Source: Aristolochia californica (taxonomy: Eukaryota > Streptophyta > Magnoliopsida > Piperales > Aristolochiaceae). From it: DNA of 64,000 nucleotides. The notes below the pieces were generated by a model. It had not been told where the DNA came from. It searched no databases and worked only from the letters and a program-made list of their open reading frames with translations. A program made the translations under genes and the position numbers. The stretch is from the NCBI GenBank assembly GCA_029961685.1, contig JARWKL010000009.1, positions 15,619,237 to 15,683,236 on the forward strand, written 5' to 3'. Below are positions 13,101-25,698 of this stretch, piece after piece (within the stretch, counting starts at the first letter, position 1; each line of letters opens with the position of its first letter).

Positions 13101-14867
13101 AAACTTATTTATCATGCGTAACGGGCCACATTTTTTTAAGGAATGACTTTTGGGTTGGGATTCAACACTCAGTTTAAAATTCCCTCGCCTCCCCTTTTCC
13201 CGACGATTGCAAAACCTAATATATAAAGACTAAAACGAGTTTTAAATCCCTAAAAATTACACAATCTTTTTGGAAATATCTCTCTCCATATTTGTGCATT
13301 GTGCATTTCCATTTTAGATGTGTACATTTTTCTTAAATCAAAACTTTAGTTTTCACTTTTTCCTTCATCTCGTAGACAAAAAACAGAATAGATGACAACG
13401 AAATGAAAATTTTAGACTCTGTGTACGGAGAAAATTTAAAGCAATAACAAACGTAAGTAAAGAAAATTTATTCTCACACCACAAATGAAGAAAAAAGTTT
13501 TCTCATCCAAGTTTGGGAAATTCCACTAGTTCAGCAACCCCAATAGGTTGGAATTTGATAAGAAAGAGATTTTTCTACACATGCTTTAAAAAATGGATAT
13601 GCATGGCTCGAAACATGTTAAAGTTGCAAATGACCCATGGATCCAAACCTTTCATAAAGAATAAAAAACTTCTCATTAAATTCTCAAGTGAACGTGCGGT
13701 GGGATATTTAACCGAGTCAAACCAGCCATTATTTTGCCCATTAACGAAAAGCTGACCTAGCGTCATTGATCATTGTAAACTGATTTATCATGCGTAACGG
13801 GCCACATTTTTTTAAGGAATGACTTTTGGGTTGGGATTCAACACTCAGTTTAAAATTCCCTCGCCTCCCCTTTTCCCGACGATTGCAAAACCTGATATAT
13901 AAAGACTAAAACGAGTTTTAAACCCCTATAAAATTACACAAACTTTTTGGAAATATTTCTCTCCATATTTGTGCATTGTGCATTTCCATTTTAGATGTGT
14001 ACATTTTTCTTAAATCAAAACATGAGTTTTCACTTTTTCCTTCATCTCGTAGACAAAAAACAGAATAGATGACAACGAAACGAAAATTTTAGACTCTGTG
14101 TATGGAGAAAATTTAAAGCAACAACAAACGTAAGTAAATAAAATTTATTCACACACCAAAAATAAAGAAAAAAGTTTCTTCATCCAAGTTTGGGAAATTC
14201 CACTAGTTCAGCAACCCCAACAGGTTGGAATTTGATAAGAAAGAGATTTTTCTACACATGCTTTAAAAAATGGATATGCATGGCTCGAAACATGTTAAAG
14301 TTGCAAATGACCCATGGATCCAAACCTTTGAAAAAGAATAAAAAACTTCTCATTAAATTCTCAAGTGAACGTGCGGTGGGATATTTAACCGAGTCAAACA
14401 AGCCATTATTTTGCCCATTAACAAAAAGCTGACCTAGCGATCATTGATCATTGTAAACTGATTTATCATGGGTAACGGGCCACATTTTTTTAAGGAATGA
14501 CTTTTGGGTTGGGATTCAACACTCAGTTTAAAATTCCCTCGCCTCCCCTTTTCCCGACGATTGCAAAACCTGATATATAAAGACTAAAACGAGTTTTAAA
14601 TCCCTATAAAATTACACAAACATTTTGGAAATATGTCTCTCCATATTTGTGCATTGTGCATTTCCATTTTAGATGTGTACATTTTTCTTAAATCAAAACT
14701 TGAGTTTTCACTTTTTCCTTCATCTCGTAGAAAAAAAACAGAATAGATGACAACGAAATGAAAATTTTAGACTCTGTGTACGGAGAAAATTTAAAGCAAT
14801 AACAAACGTAAGTAAAGAAAATTTATTCACACACCACAAATGAAGAAAAAAGTTTTCTCATCCAAGT
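10125..14867 (+). repeat. Monomers M15-M21, variant-rich six-monomer unit plus one
   Basis: Phase points 10125, 10803, 11481, 12158, 12836, 13513 and 14190, types A, A, B, unusual A, B, C, A. M18 is unusual: AATAGTTTGGAATTTG, CCAATCCTTTGAAAAAG and AAGCTATTATTTATCCC. M19 carries GTTTAGGAAATTCC at its phase point. M16, M18 and M21 share CCTTTGAAAAAGAATAAA. The C copy M20 ends with the CACACCAAAAATAAAG tail seen after M10 and M14, so the unit boundary is marked again by a type C monomer. Confidence 0.75.
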
Positions 14868-17800
14868 TTGGGAAATTCCACTAGTTCAGCAACCCCAATA
14901 GGTTGGAATTTGATAAGAAAGGGATTTTTCTACACATGCTTTAAAAAATGGATATGCATGGCTCGAAACATGTTAAAGTTGCAAATGACCCATGGATCCA
15001 AACCTTTCAAAAAGAATAAAAAACTTCTCATTAAATTCTCAAGTGAACGTGCGGTGGGATATTTAACCGAGTCAAACAAGCCATTATTTTTCCCAATAAC
15101 AAAAAGCTGACCTAGCGATCATTGATCATTGTAAACTGATTTATCATGCGTAACGGGCCACATTTTTTTAAGGAATGACTTTTGGGTTGGGATTCAACAC
15201 TCAGTTTAAAATTCCCTCGCCTCCCCTTTTCCCGACGATTGCAAAACCTAATATATAAAGACTAAAACGAGTTTTAAATCCCTAAAAATTACACAAAATT
15301 TTTGGAAATATCTCTCTCCATATTTGTGCATTGTGCATTTCCATTTTAGATGTGTACATTTTTCTTAAATCAAAACTTTAGTTTTCACTTTTTCCTTCAT
15401 CTCGTAGACAAAAAACAGAATAGATGACAACGAAATGAAAATTTTAGACTCTGTGTACGGAGAAAATTTAAAGCAATAACAAACGTAAGTAAAGAAAATT
15501 TATTCACACACCACAAATGAAGAAAAAAGTTTTCTCATCCAAGTTTGGGAAATTCCACTAGTTCAGCAACCCCAATAGGTTGGAATTTGATAAGAAAGAG
15601 ATTTTTCTACACATGCTTTAAAAAATGGATATGCATGGCTCGAAACATGTTAAAGTTGCAAATGACCCATGGATCCAAACCTTTCAAAAAGAATAAAAAA
15701 CTTCTCATTAAATTCTCAAGTGAACGTGCGGTGGGATATTTAACCGAGTCAAACCAGCCATTATTTTGCCCATTAACGAAAAGCTGACCTAGCGTCATTG
15801 ATCATTGTAAACTGATTTATCATGCATAACGGGCCACATTTTTTTAAGGAATGACTTTTGGGTTGGGATTCAACACTCAGTTTAAAATTCCCTCGCCTCC
15901 CCTTTTCCCGACGATTGCAAAACCTCATATATAAAGACTAAAACGAGTTTTAAACCCCTATAAAATTACACAAAATTTTTGGAAATATTTCTCTCCATAT
16001 TTGTGCATTGTGCATTTCCATTTTAGATGTGTACATTTTTCTTAAATCAAAACTTGAGTTTTCACTTTTTCCTTCATCTCGTAGACAAAAAACAGAATAG
16101 ATGACAATGAAACGAAAATTTTAGACTCTGTGTATGGAGAAAATTTAAAGCAACAACAAACGTAAGTAAAGAAAATTTATTCACACACCACAAATGAAGA
16201 AAAAAATTTTCTCATCCAAGTTTGGGAAATTCCACTAGTTCAGCAACCCCAATAGGTTGGAATTTGATAAGAAAAAGATTTTTCTACACATGCTTTAAAA
16301 AATGGATATGCATGGCTCGAAACATGTTAAAGTTGCAAATGACCCATGGATCCAAACCTTTCAAAAAGAGTAAAAAACTTCTCATTAAATTCTCAAGTGA
16401 ACGTGCGGTGGGATATTTAACCGAGTCAAACAAGCCATTATTTTGCCCATTAACAAAAAGCTGACCTAGCGATCATTGATCATTGTAAACTGATTTATCA
16501 TGCGTAACGGGCCACATTTTTTTAAGGAATGACTTTTGGGTTGGGATTCAACACTCAGTTTAAAATTCCCTCGCCTCCCCTTTTCCCGACGATTGCAAAA
16601 CCTGATATATAAAGACTAAAACGAGTTTTAAATCCCTATAAAATTACACAAACATTTTGGAAATATGTCTCTCCATATTTGTGCATTGTGCATTTCCATT
16701 TTAGATGTGTACATTTTTCGTAAATCAAAACTTGAGTTTTCACTTTTTCCTTCATCTCGTAGACAAAAACCAGAATAGATGACAACGAAATGAAAATTTT
16801 AGACTCTGTGTACGGAGAAAATTTAAAGCAATAACAAACGTAAGTAAAGAAAATTTATTCACACACCCCAAATGAAGAAAAAAGTTTTCTCATCCAAGTT
16901 TGGGAAATTCCACTAGTTCAGCAACCCCAATAGGTTGGAATTTGATAAGAAAGAGATTTTTCTACACATGCTTTAAAAAATGGATATGCATGGCTCGAAA
17001 CATGTTAAAGTTGCAAATGACCCATGGATCCAAACCTTTCAAAAAGAATAAAAAACTTCTCATTAAATTCTCAAGTGAACGTGCGGTGGGATATTTAACC
17101 GAGTCAAACAAGCCATTATTTTTCCCAATAACAAAAAGCTGACTTAGCGATCATTGATCATTGTAAACTGATTTATCATGCGTAACGGGCCACATTTTTT
17201 TAAGGAATGACTTTTGGGTTGGGATTCAACACTCAGTTTAAAATTCCCTCGCCTCCCCTTTTCCCGACGATTGCAAAACCTGATATATAAAGACTAAAAC
17301 GAGTTTTAAATCCCTAAAAATTACACAAACTTTTTGGAAATATCTCTCTCCATATTTGTGCATTGTGCATTTCCATTTTAGATGTGTACATTTTTCTTAA
17401 ATCAAAACTTGAGTTTTCACTTTTTCCTTCATCTCGTAGACAAAAAACAGAATAGATGACAACGAAATGAAAATTTTAGACTCTGTGTACGGAGAAAATT
17501 TAAAGCAATAACAAACGTAAGTAAAGAAAATTTATTCACACACCACAAATGAAGAAAAAAGTTTTCTCATCCAAGTTTGGGAAATTCCACTAGTTCAGCA
17601 ACCCCAATAGGTTGGAATTTGATAAGAAAGGGATTTTTCTACACATGCTTTAAAAAATGGATATGCATGGCTCGAAACATGTTAAAGTTGCAAATGACCC
17701 ATGGATCCAAACCTTTCAAAAAGAATAAAAAGCTTCTCATTAAATTCTCAAGTGAACGTGCGGTGGGATATTTAACCGAGTCAAACAAGCCATTATTTTT

Positions 17801-18930
17801 CCCAATAACAAAAAGCTGACCTAGCGATCATTGATCATTGTAAACTGATTTATCATGCGTAACGGGCCACATTTTTTTAAGGAATGACTTTTGGGTTGGG
17901 ATTCAACACTCAGTTTAAAATTCCCTCGCCTCCCCTTTTCCCGACGATTGCAAAACCTAATATATAAAGACTAAAACGAGTTTTAAATCCCTAAAAATTA
18001 CACAAAATTTTTGGAAATATCTCTCTCCATATTTGTGCATTGTGCATTTCCATTTTAGATGTGTACATTTTTCTTAAATCAAAACTTTAGTTTTCACTTT
18101 TTCCTTCATCTCGTAGACAAAAAACAGAATAGATGACAACGAAATGAAAATTTTAGACTCTGTGTACGGAGAAAATTTAAAGCAATAACAAACGTAAGTA
18201 AAGAAAATTTATTCACACACCACAAATGAAGAAAAAAGTTTTCTCATCCAAGTTTGGGAAATTCCACTAGTTCAGCAACCCCAATAGGTTGGAATTTGAT
18301 AAGAAAGAGATTTTTCTACACATGCTTTAAAAAATGGATATGCATGGCTCGAAACACGTTAAAGTTGCAAATGACCCATGGATCCAAACCTTTCAAAAAG
18401 AATAAAAAACTTCTCATTAAATTCTCAAGTGAACGTGCGGTGGGATATTTAACCGAGTCAAACCAGCCATTATTTTGCCCATTAACGAAAAGCTGACCTA
18501 GCGTCATTGATCATTGTAAACTGATTTATCATGCATAACGGGCCACATTTTTTTAAGGAATGACTTTTGGGTTGGGATTCAACACTCAGTTTAAAATTCC
18601 CTCGCCTCCCCTTTTCCCGACGATTGCAAAACCTGATATATAAAGACTAAAACGAGTTTTAAATCCCTATAAAATTACACAAAATTTTTGGAAATATTTC
18701 TCTCCATATTTGTGCATTGTGCATTTCCATTTTAGATGTGTACATTTTTCTTAAATCAAAACTTGAGTTTTCACTTTTTCCTTCATCTCGTAGACAAAAA
18801 CCAGAATAGATGACAACGAAATGAAAATTTTAGACTCTGTGTACGGAGAAAATTTAAAGCAATAACAAACGTAAGTAAAGAAAATTTATTCACACACCCC
18901 AAATGAAGAAAAAAGTTTTCTCATCCAAGT
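14868..18930 (+). repeat. Monomers M22-M27 with a 2709-bp internal duplication
   Basis: M22-M23 (14868, 15545) and M26-M27 (17577, 18254) are near copies four monomers apart. Shared marks: AAAGGGATTTTTC, CCTAATATATAAAG and CACAAAATTTTTGG in the B copies; ATGCATAACGGGCC and CACAAAATTTTTGGAAATAT in the C copies. M24 (16222) has AAAAAGAGTAAAAAAC and the tail ACAAAAACCAGAATAG. The same tail ends M27 (near 18795), so M27 looks like a C front joined to an M24-type back. Confidence 0.8.
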
Positions 18931-21900
18931 TTGGGAAATTCCACTAGTTCAGCAACCCCAATAGGTTGGAATTTGATAAGAAAGAGATTTTTCTACACAT
19001 GCTTTAAAAAATGGATATGCATGGCTCGAAACATGTTAAAGTTGCAAATGACCCATGGATCCAAACCTTTCAAAAAGAATAAAAAACTTCTCATTAAATT
19101 CTCAAGTGAACGTGCGGTGGGATATTTAACCGAGTCAAACAAGCCATTATTTTTCCCAATAACAAAAAGCTGACCTAGCGATCATTGATCATTGTAAACT
19201 GATTTATCATGCGTAACGGGCCACATTTTTTTAAGGAATGACTTTTGGGTTGGGATTCAACACTCAGTTTAAAATTCCCTCGCCTCCCCTTTTCCCGACG
19301 ATTGCAAAACCTGATATATAAAGACTAAAACGAGTTTTAAATCCCTAAAAATTACACAAACTTTTTGGAAATATCTCTCTCCATATTTGTGCATTGTGCA
19401 TTTCCATTTTAGATGTGTACATTTTTCTTAAATCAAAACTTTAGTTTTCACTTTTTCCTTCATCTCGTAGACAAAAAACAGAATAGATGACAACGAAATG
19501 AAAATTTTAGACTCTGTGTACGGAGAAAATTTAAAGCAATAACAAACGTAAGTAAAGAAAATTTATTCATACACCACAAATGAAGAAAAAAGTTTTCTCA
19601 TCCAAGTTTGGGAAATTCCTCTAGTTCAGCAACCGCAATAGGTTGGAATTTGATAAGAAAGAGATTTTTCTACACATGCTTTAAAAAATGGATATGCATG
19701 GCTCGAAACATGTTAAAGTTGCAAATGACCCATGGATCCAAACCTTTCAAAAAGAATAAAAAACTTCTCATTAAATTCTCAAGTGAACGTGCGGTGGGAT
19801 ATTTAACCGAGTCAAACCAGCCAATATTTTGCCCTTTAACGAAAAGCTGACCTAGCGTCATTGATCGTTGTAAACTGATTTATCATGCGTAACGGGCCAC
19901 ATTTTTTTAAGGAATGACTTTTGGGTTGGGATTCAACACTCAGTTTAAAATTCCCTCGCCTCCCCTTTTCCCGACGATTGCAAAACCTGATATATAAAGA
20001 CTAAAACGAGTTTTAAATCCCTAAAAATTACACAAACTTTTTGGAAATATCTCTCTCCCTATTTGTGCATTGTGCATTTCCATTTTAGATGTGTACATTT
20101 TTCTTAAATCAAAACTTGAGTTTTCACTTTTTCCTTCATCTCGTAGACAAAAAACAGAATAGATGACAACGAAACGAAAATTTTAGACTCTGTGTATGGA
20201 GAAAATTTAAAGCAACAACAAACGTACGTAAAGAAAATTTATTCACACACCACAAATGAAGAAAAAAATTTTCTCATCCAAGTTTGGGAAATTCCACTAG
20301 TTCAGCAACCCCAATAGGTTGGAATTTGATAAGAAAGATATTTTTCTACACATGCTTTAAAAAATGGATATGCATGGCTCGAAACATGTTAAAGTTGCAA
20401 ATGACCCATGGATCCAAACCTTTCAAAAAGAATAAAAAACTTCTCATTAAATTCTCAAGTGAACGTGCGGTGGGATATTTAACCGAGTCAAACAAGCCAT
20501 TATTTTGCCCATTAACAAAAAGCTGACCTAGCGATCATTCATCATTGTAAACTGATTTATCATGCGTAACGGGCCACATTTTTTTAAGGAATGACTTTTG
20601 GGTTGGGATTCAACACTCAGTTTAAAATTCCCTCGCCGCCCCTTTTCCCGACGATTGCAAAACCTGATATATAAAGACTAAAACGAGTTTTAAATCCCTA
20701 TAAAATTACACAAACATTTTGGAAATATGTCTCTCCATATTTGTGCATTGTGCATTTCCATTTTAGATGTGTACATTTTTCTTAAATCAAAACTTGAGTT
20801 TTCACTTTTTCCTTCATCTCGTAGACAAAAAACAGAATAGATGACAACGAAATGAAAATTTTAGACTCTGTGTACGGAGAAAATTTAAAGCAATAACAAA
20901 CGTAAGTAAAGAAAATTTATTCACACACCACAAATGAAGAAAAAAGTTTTCTCATCCAAGTTTGGGAAATTCCTCTAGTTCAGCAACCCCAATAGGTTGG
21001 AATTTGATAAGAAAGAGATTTTTCTACACATGCTTTAAAAAATGGATATGCATGGCTCGAAACATGTTAAAGTTGCAAATGACCCATGGATCCAAACCTT
21101 TCAAAAAGAATAAAAAACTTCTCATTAAATTCTCAAGTGAACGTGCGGTGGGATATTTAACCGAGTCAAACCAGCCATTATTTTGCCCATTAACAAAAAG
21201 CTGACCTAGAGTCATTGATCATTGTAAACTGATTTATCATGCGTAACGGGCCACATTTTTTTAAGGAATGAGTTTTGGGTTGGGATTCAACACTCAGTTT
21301 AAAATTCCCTCGCCTCCCCTTTTCCCGACGATTGCAAAACCTGATATATAAAGACTAAAACAAGTTTTAAACCCCTATAAAATTACACAAACTTTTTGGA
21401 AATATTTCTCTCCATATTTGTGGATTGTGCATTTCCATTTTAGATGTGTACATTTTTCTTAAATCAAAACTTGAGTTTTCACTTTTTCCTTCATCTCGTA
21501 GACAAAAAACAGAACAGATGACAACGAAACGAAAATTTTAGACTCTGTGTATGGAGAAAATTTAAAGCAACAACAAACGTAAGTAAATAAAATTTATTCA
21601 CACACCAAAAATAAAGAAAAAAGTTTCTTCTTCCAAGTTTGGGAAATTCCACTAGTTCAGCAACCCCAATAGGTTGGAATTTGATAAGAAAGAGATTTTT
21701 CTACACATGCTTTAAAAAATGGATATGCATGGCTCGAAACATGTTAAAGTTGCAAATGACCCATGGATCCAAACCTTTCAAAAAGAATAAAAAACTTCTC
21801 ATTAAATTCTCAAGTGAACGTGCGGTGGGATATTTAACCGAGTCAAACAAGCCATTATTTTGCCCATTAACAAAAAGCTGACCTAGCGATCATTGATCAT

Positions 21901-24900
21901 TGTAAACTGATTTATCATGCGTAACGGGCCACATTTTTTTAAGGAATGACTTTTGGGTTGGGATTCAACACTCAGTTGAAAATTCCCTCGCCTCCCCTTT
22001 TCCCGACGATTGCAAAACGTGATATATAAAGACTAAAACGAGTTTTAAATCCCTATAAAATTACACAAACATTTTGGAAATATGTCTCGCCATATTTGTG
22101 CATTGTGCATTTCCATTTTAGATGTGTACATTTTTCTTAAATCAAAACTTGAATTTTCACTTTTTCCTTCATCTCGTAGACAAAAAACAGAATAGATGAC
22201 AACGAAATGAAAATTTTAGACTCTGTGTACGGAGAAAATTTAAAGCAATAACAAACGTAAGTAAAGAAAATTTATTCACACACCACAAATGAAGAAAAAA
22301 GTTTTCTCATCCAAGTTTGGGAAATTCCACTAGTTCAGCAACCCCAATAGGTTGGAATTTGATAAGAAAGAGATTTTTCTACACATGCTTTAAAAAATGG
22401 ATATGCATGGCTCGAAACATGTTAAAGTTGCAAATGACCCATGGATCCAAACCTTTCAAAAAGAATAAAAAACTTCTCATTAAATTCTCAAGTGAACGTG
22501 CGGTGGGATATTTAACCGAGTCAAACCAGCCATTATTTTGCCCATTAACGAAAAGCTGACCTAGCGTCATTGATCATTGTAAACTGATTTATCATGCGTA
22601 ACGGGCTACATTTTTTTAAGGAATGACTTTTGGGTTGGGATTCAACACTCAGTTTAAAATTCCCTCGCCTCCCCTTTTCCCGACGATTGCAAAACCTGAT
22701 ATATAAAGACTAAAACGAGTTTTAAATCCCTACAAATTACACAAACTTTTTGGAAATATCTCTCTCCATATTTGTGCATTGTGCATTTCCATTTTAGATG
22801 TGTACATTTTTCTTAAATCAAAACTTGAGTTTTCACTTTTTCCTTCATCTCGTAGACAAAAAACAGAATAGATGACAACGAAACGAAAATTTTAGACTCT
22901 GTGTATGGAGAAAATTTAAAGCAACAACAAACGTAAGTAAAGAAAATTTATTCACACACCACAAATGAAGAAAAAAATTTTCTCATCCAAGTTTGGGAAA
23001 TTCCACTAGTTCAGCAACCCCAATAGGTTGGAATTTGATAAGAAAGAGATTTTTCTACACATGCTTTAAAAAATGGATATGCATGGCTCGAAAGATGTTA
23101 AAGTTGCAAATGACCCATGGATCCAAACCTTTCAAAAAGAGTAAAAAACTTCTCATTAAATTCTCAAGTGAACGTGCGGTGGGATATTTAACCGAGTCAA
23201 ACAAGCCATTATTTTGCCCATTAACAAAAAGCTGACCTAGCGATCATTGATCATTGTAAACTGATTTATCATGCGTAACGGGCCACATTTTTTTAAGGAA
23301 TGACTTTTGGGTTGGGATTCAACACAGTTTAAAATTCCCTCGCCTCCCCTTTTCCCGACGATTGCAAAACCTGATATATACAGACTAAAACGAGTTTTAA
23401 ATCCCTATAAAATTACACAAACATTTTGGAAATATGTCTCTCCATATTTGTGCATTGTGCATTTCCATTTTAGATGTGTACATTTTTCTTAAATCAAAAC
23501 TTGAGTTTTCACTTTTTCCTTCATCTCGTAGACAAAAACCAGAATAGATGACAACGAAATGAAAATTTTAGACTCTGTGTACGGAGAAAATTTAAAGCAA
23601 TAACAAACGTAAGTAAAGAAAATTTATTCACACACCCCAAATGAAGAAAAAAGTTTTCTCATCCAAGTTTGGGAAATTCCACTAGTTCAGCAACCCCAAT
23701 AGGTTGGAATTTGATAAGAAAGAGATTTTTCTACACATGCTTTAAAAAATGGATATGCATGGCTCGAAACATGTTAAAGTTGCAAATGACCCATGGATCC
23801 AAACCTTTCAAAAAGAATAAAAAACTTCTCATTAAATTCTCAAGTGAACGTGCGGTGGGATATTTAACCGAGTCAAACAAGCCATTATTTTTCCCAATAA
23901 CAAAAAGCTGACCTAGCGATCATTGATCATTGTAAACTGATTTATCATGCGTAACGGGCCACATTTTTTTAAGGAATGACTTTTGGGTTGGGATTCAACA
24001 CTCAGTTTAAAATTCCCTCGCCTCCCCTTTTCCCGACGATTGCAAAACCTGATATATAAAGACTAAAACGAGTTTTAAATCCCTAAAAATTACACAAACT
24101 TTTTGGAAATATCTCTCTCCATATTTGTGCATTGTGCATTTCCATTTTAGATGTGTACATTTTTCTTAAATCAAAACTTTAGTTTTCACTTTTTCCTTCA
24201 TCTCGTAGACAAAAAACAGAATAGATGACAACGAAATGAAAATTTTAGACTCTGTGTACGGAGAAAATTTAAAGCAATAACAAACGTAAGTAAAGAAAAT
24301 TTATTCACACACCACAAATGAAGAAAAAAGTTTTCTCATCCAAGTTTGGGAAATTCCTCTAGTACAGCAACCCCAATAGGTTGGAATTTGATAAGAAAGA
24401 GATTTTTCTACACATGCTTTAAAAAATGGATATGCATGGCTCGAAACATGTTAAAGTTGCAAATGACCCATGGATCCAAACCTTTCAAAAAGAATAAAAA
24501 ACTTCTCATTAAATTCTCAAGTGAACGTGCGGTAGGATATTTAACCGAGTCAAACCAGCCATTATTTTGCCCATTAACGAAAAGCTGACCTAGCGTCATT
24601 GATCATTGTAAACTGATTTATCATGCGTAACGGGCCACATTTTTTTAAGGAATGACTTTTGGGTTGGGATTCAACACTCAGTTTAAAATTCCCTCGCCTC
24701 CCCTTTTCCCGACGATTGCAAAACCTGATATATAAAGACTAAAACGAGTTTTAAATCCCTAAAACTTACACAAACTTTTTGGAAATATCTCTCTCCATAT
24801 TTGTGCATTGTGCATTTCCATTTTAGATGTGTACATTTTTCTTAAATCAAAACTTGAGTTTTCACTTTTTCCTTCATCTCGTAGACAAAAAACAGAATAG

Positions 24901-25021
24901 ATGACAACGAAACGAAAATTTTAGACTCTGTGTATGGAGAAAATTTAAAGCAACAACAAACGTAAGTAAAGAAAATTTATTCACACACCACAAATGAAGA
25001 AAAAAGTTTTCTCATCCAAGT
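18931..25021 (+). repeat. Monomers M28-M36, alternating dimers that include type C
   Basis: Phase points 18931, 19608, 20284, 20962, 21639, 22317, 22993, 23669 and 24346 run B, C, A, C, A, C, A, B, C. Type C thus recurs every two monomers from 19608 to 22317 (about 1354 bp), a different period from the four-monomer units to the left. M29, M31 and M36 share AATTCCTCTAGT. M34-M35 resemble M24-M25 (AAGAGTAAAAAAC, ACAAAAACCAG). M34 also has a two-base loss giving CAACACAGTTTAAAATTC near 23320. Confidence 0.8.
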
Positions 25022-25698
25022 TTGGGAAATTCCACTAGTTCAGCAACCCCAATAGGTTGGAATTTGATAAGAAAGAGATTTTTCTACACATGCTTTAAAA
25101 AATGGATATGCATGGCTCGAAACATGTTAAAGTTGCAAATGACCCATGGATCCAAACCTTTCAAAAAGAATAAAAAACTTCTCATTAAATTCTCAAGTGA
25201 ACGTGCGGTGGGATATTTAACCGAGTCAAACAAGCCATTATTTTGCCCATTAACAAAAAGCTGACCTAGCAATCATTGATCATTGTAAACTGATTTATCA
25301 TGCGTAACGGGCCACATTTTTTTAAGGAATGACTTTTGGGTTGGGATTCAACACTCAGTTTAAAATTCCCTCGCCTCCCCTTTTCCCGACGATTGCAAAA
25401 CCTGATATATAAAGACTAAAACGAGTTTTAAATCCCCAAAAATTACACAAACATTTTGGAAATATCTCTCTCCATATTTGTGCATTGTGCATTTTCATTT
25501 TAGATGTGTACATTTTTCTTAAATCAAAACTTGAGTTTTCACTTTTTCCTTCATCTCGTAGACAAAAAACAGAATAGATGACAATGAAATGAAAATTTTA
25601 GACTCTGTGTATGGAGAAAATTTAAAGCAATAACAAACGTAAGTAAAGAAAATTTATTCACACACCACAAATGAAGAAAAAAGTTTTCTCATCCAAGT
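25022..25698 (+). repeat. Monomer M37, left-domain carrier of a right-domain haplotype
   Basis: M37 carries AGCAATCATTGATC near 25268, AATCCCCAAAAATTAC near 25432, GTGCATTTTCATTTTAG near 25487, GACAATGAAATG near 25581 and GTATGGAG. The last four recur together in M60 (40591), M74 (50063) and M90 (60889) of the right domain. It therefore links the two domains. Confidence 0.75.

Noticed and set aside
23307..23492. 61-codon + strand open frame in M34
   Set aside because: Created by a two-base deletion (CAACACAGTTT) private to this monomer; no counterpart in other copies.
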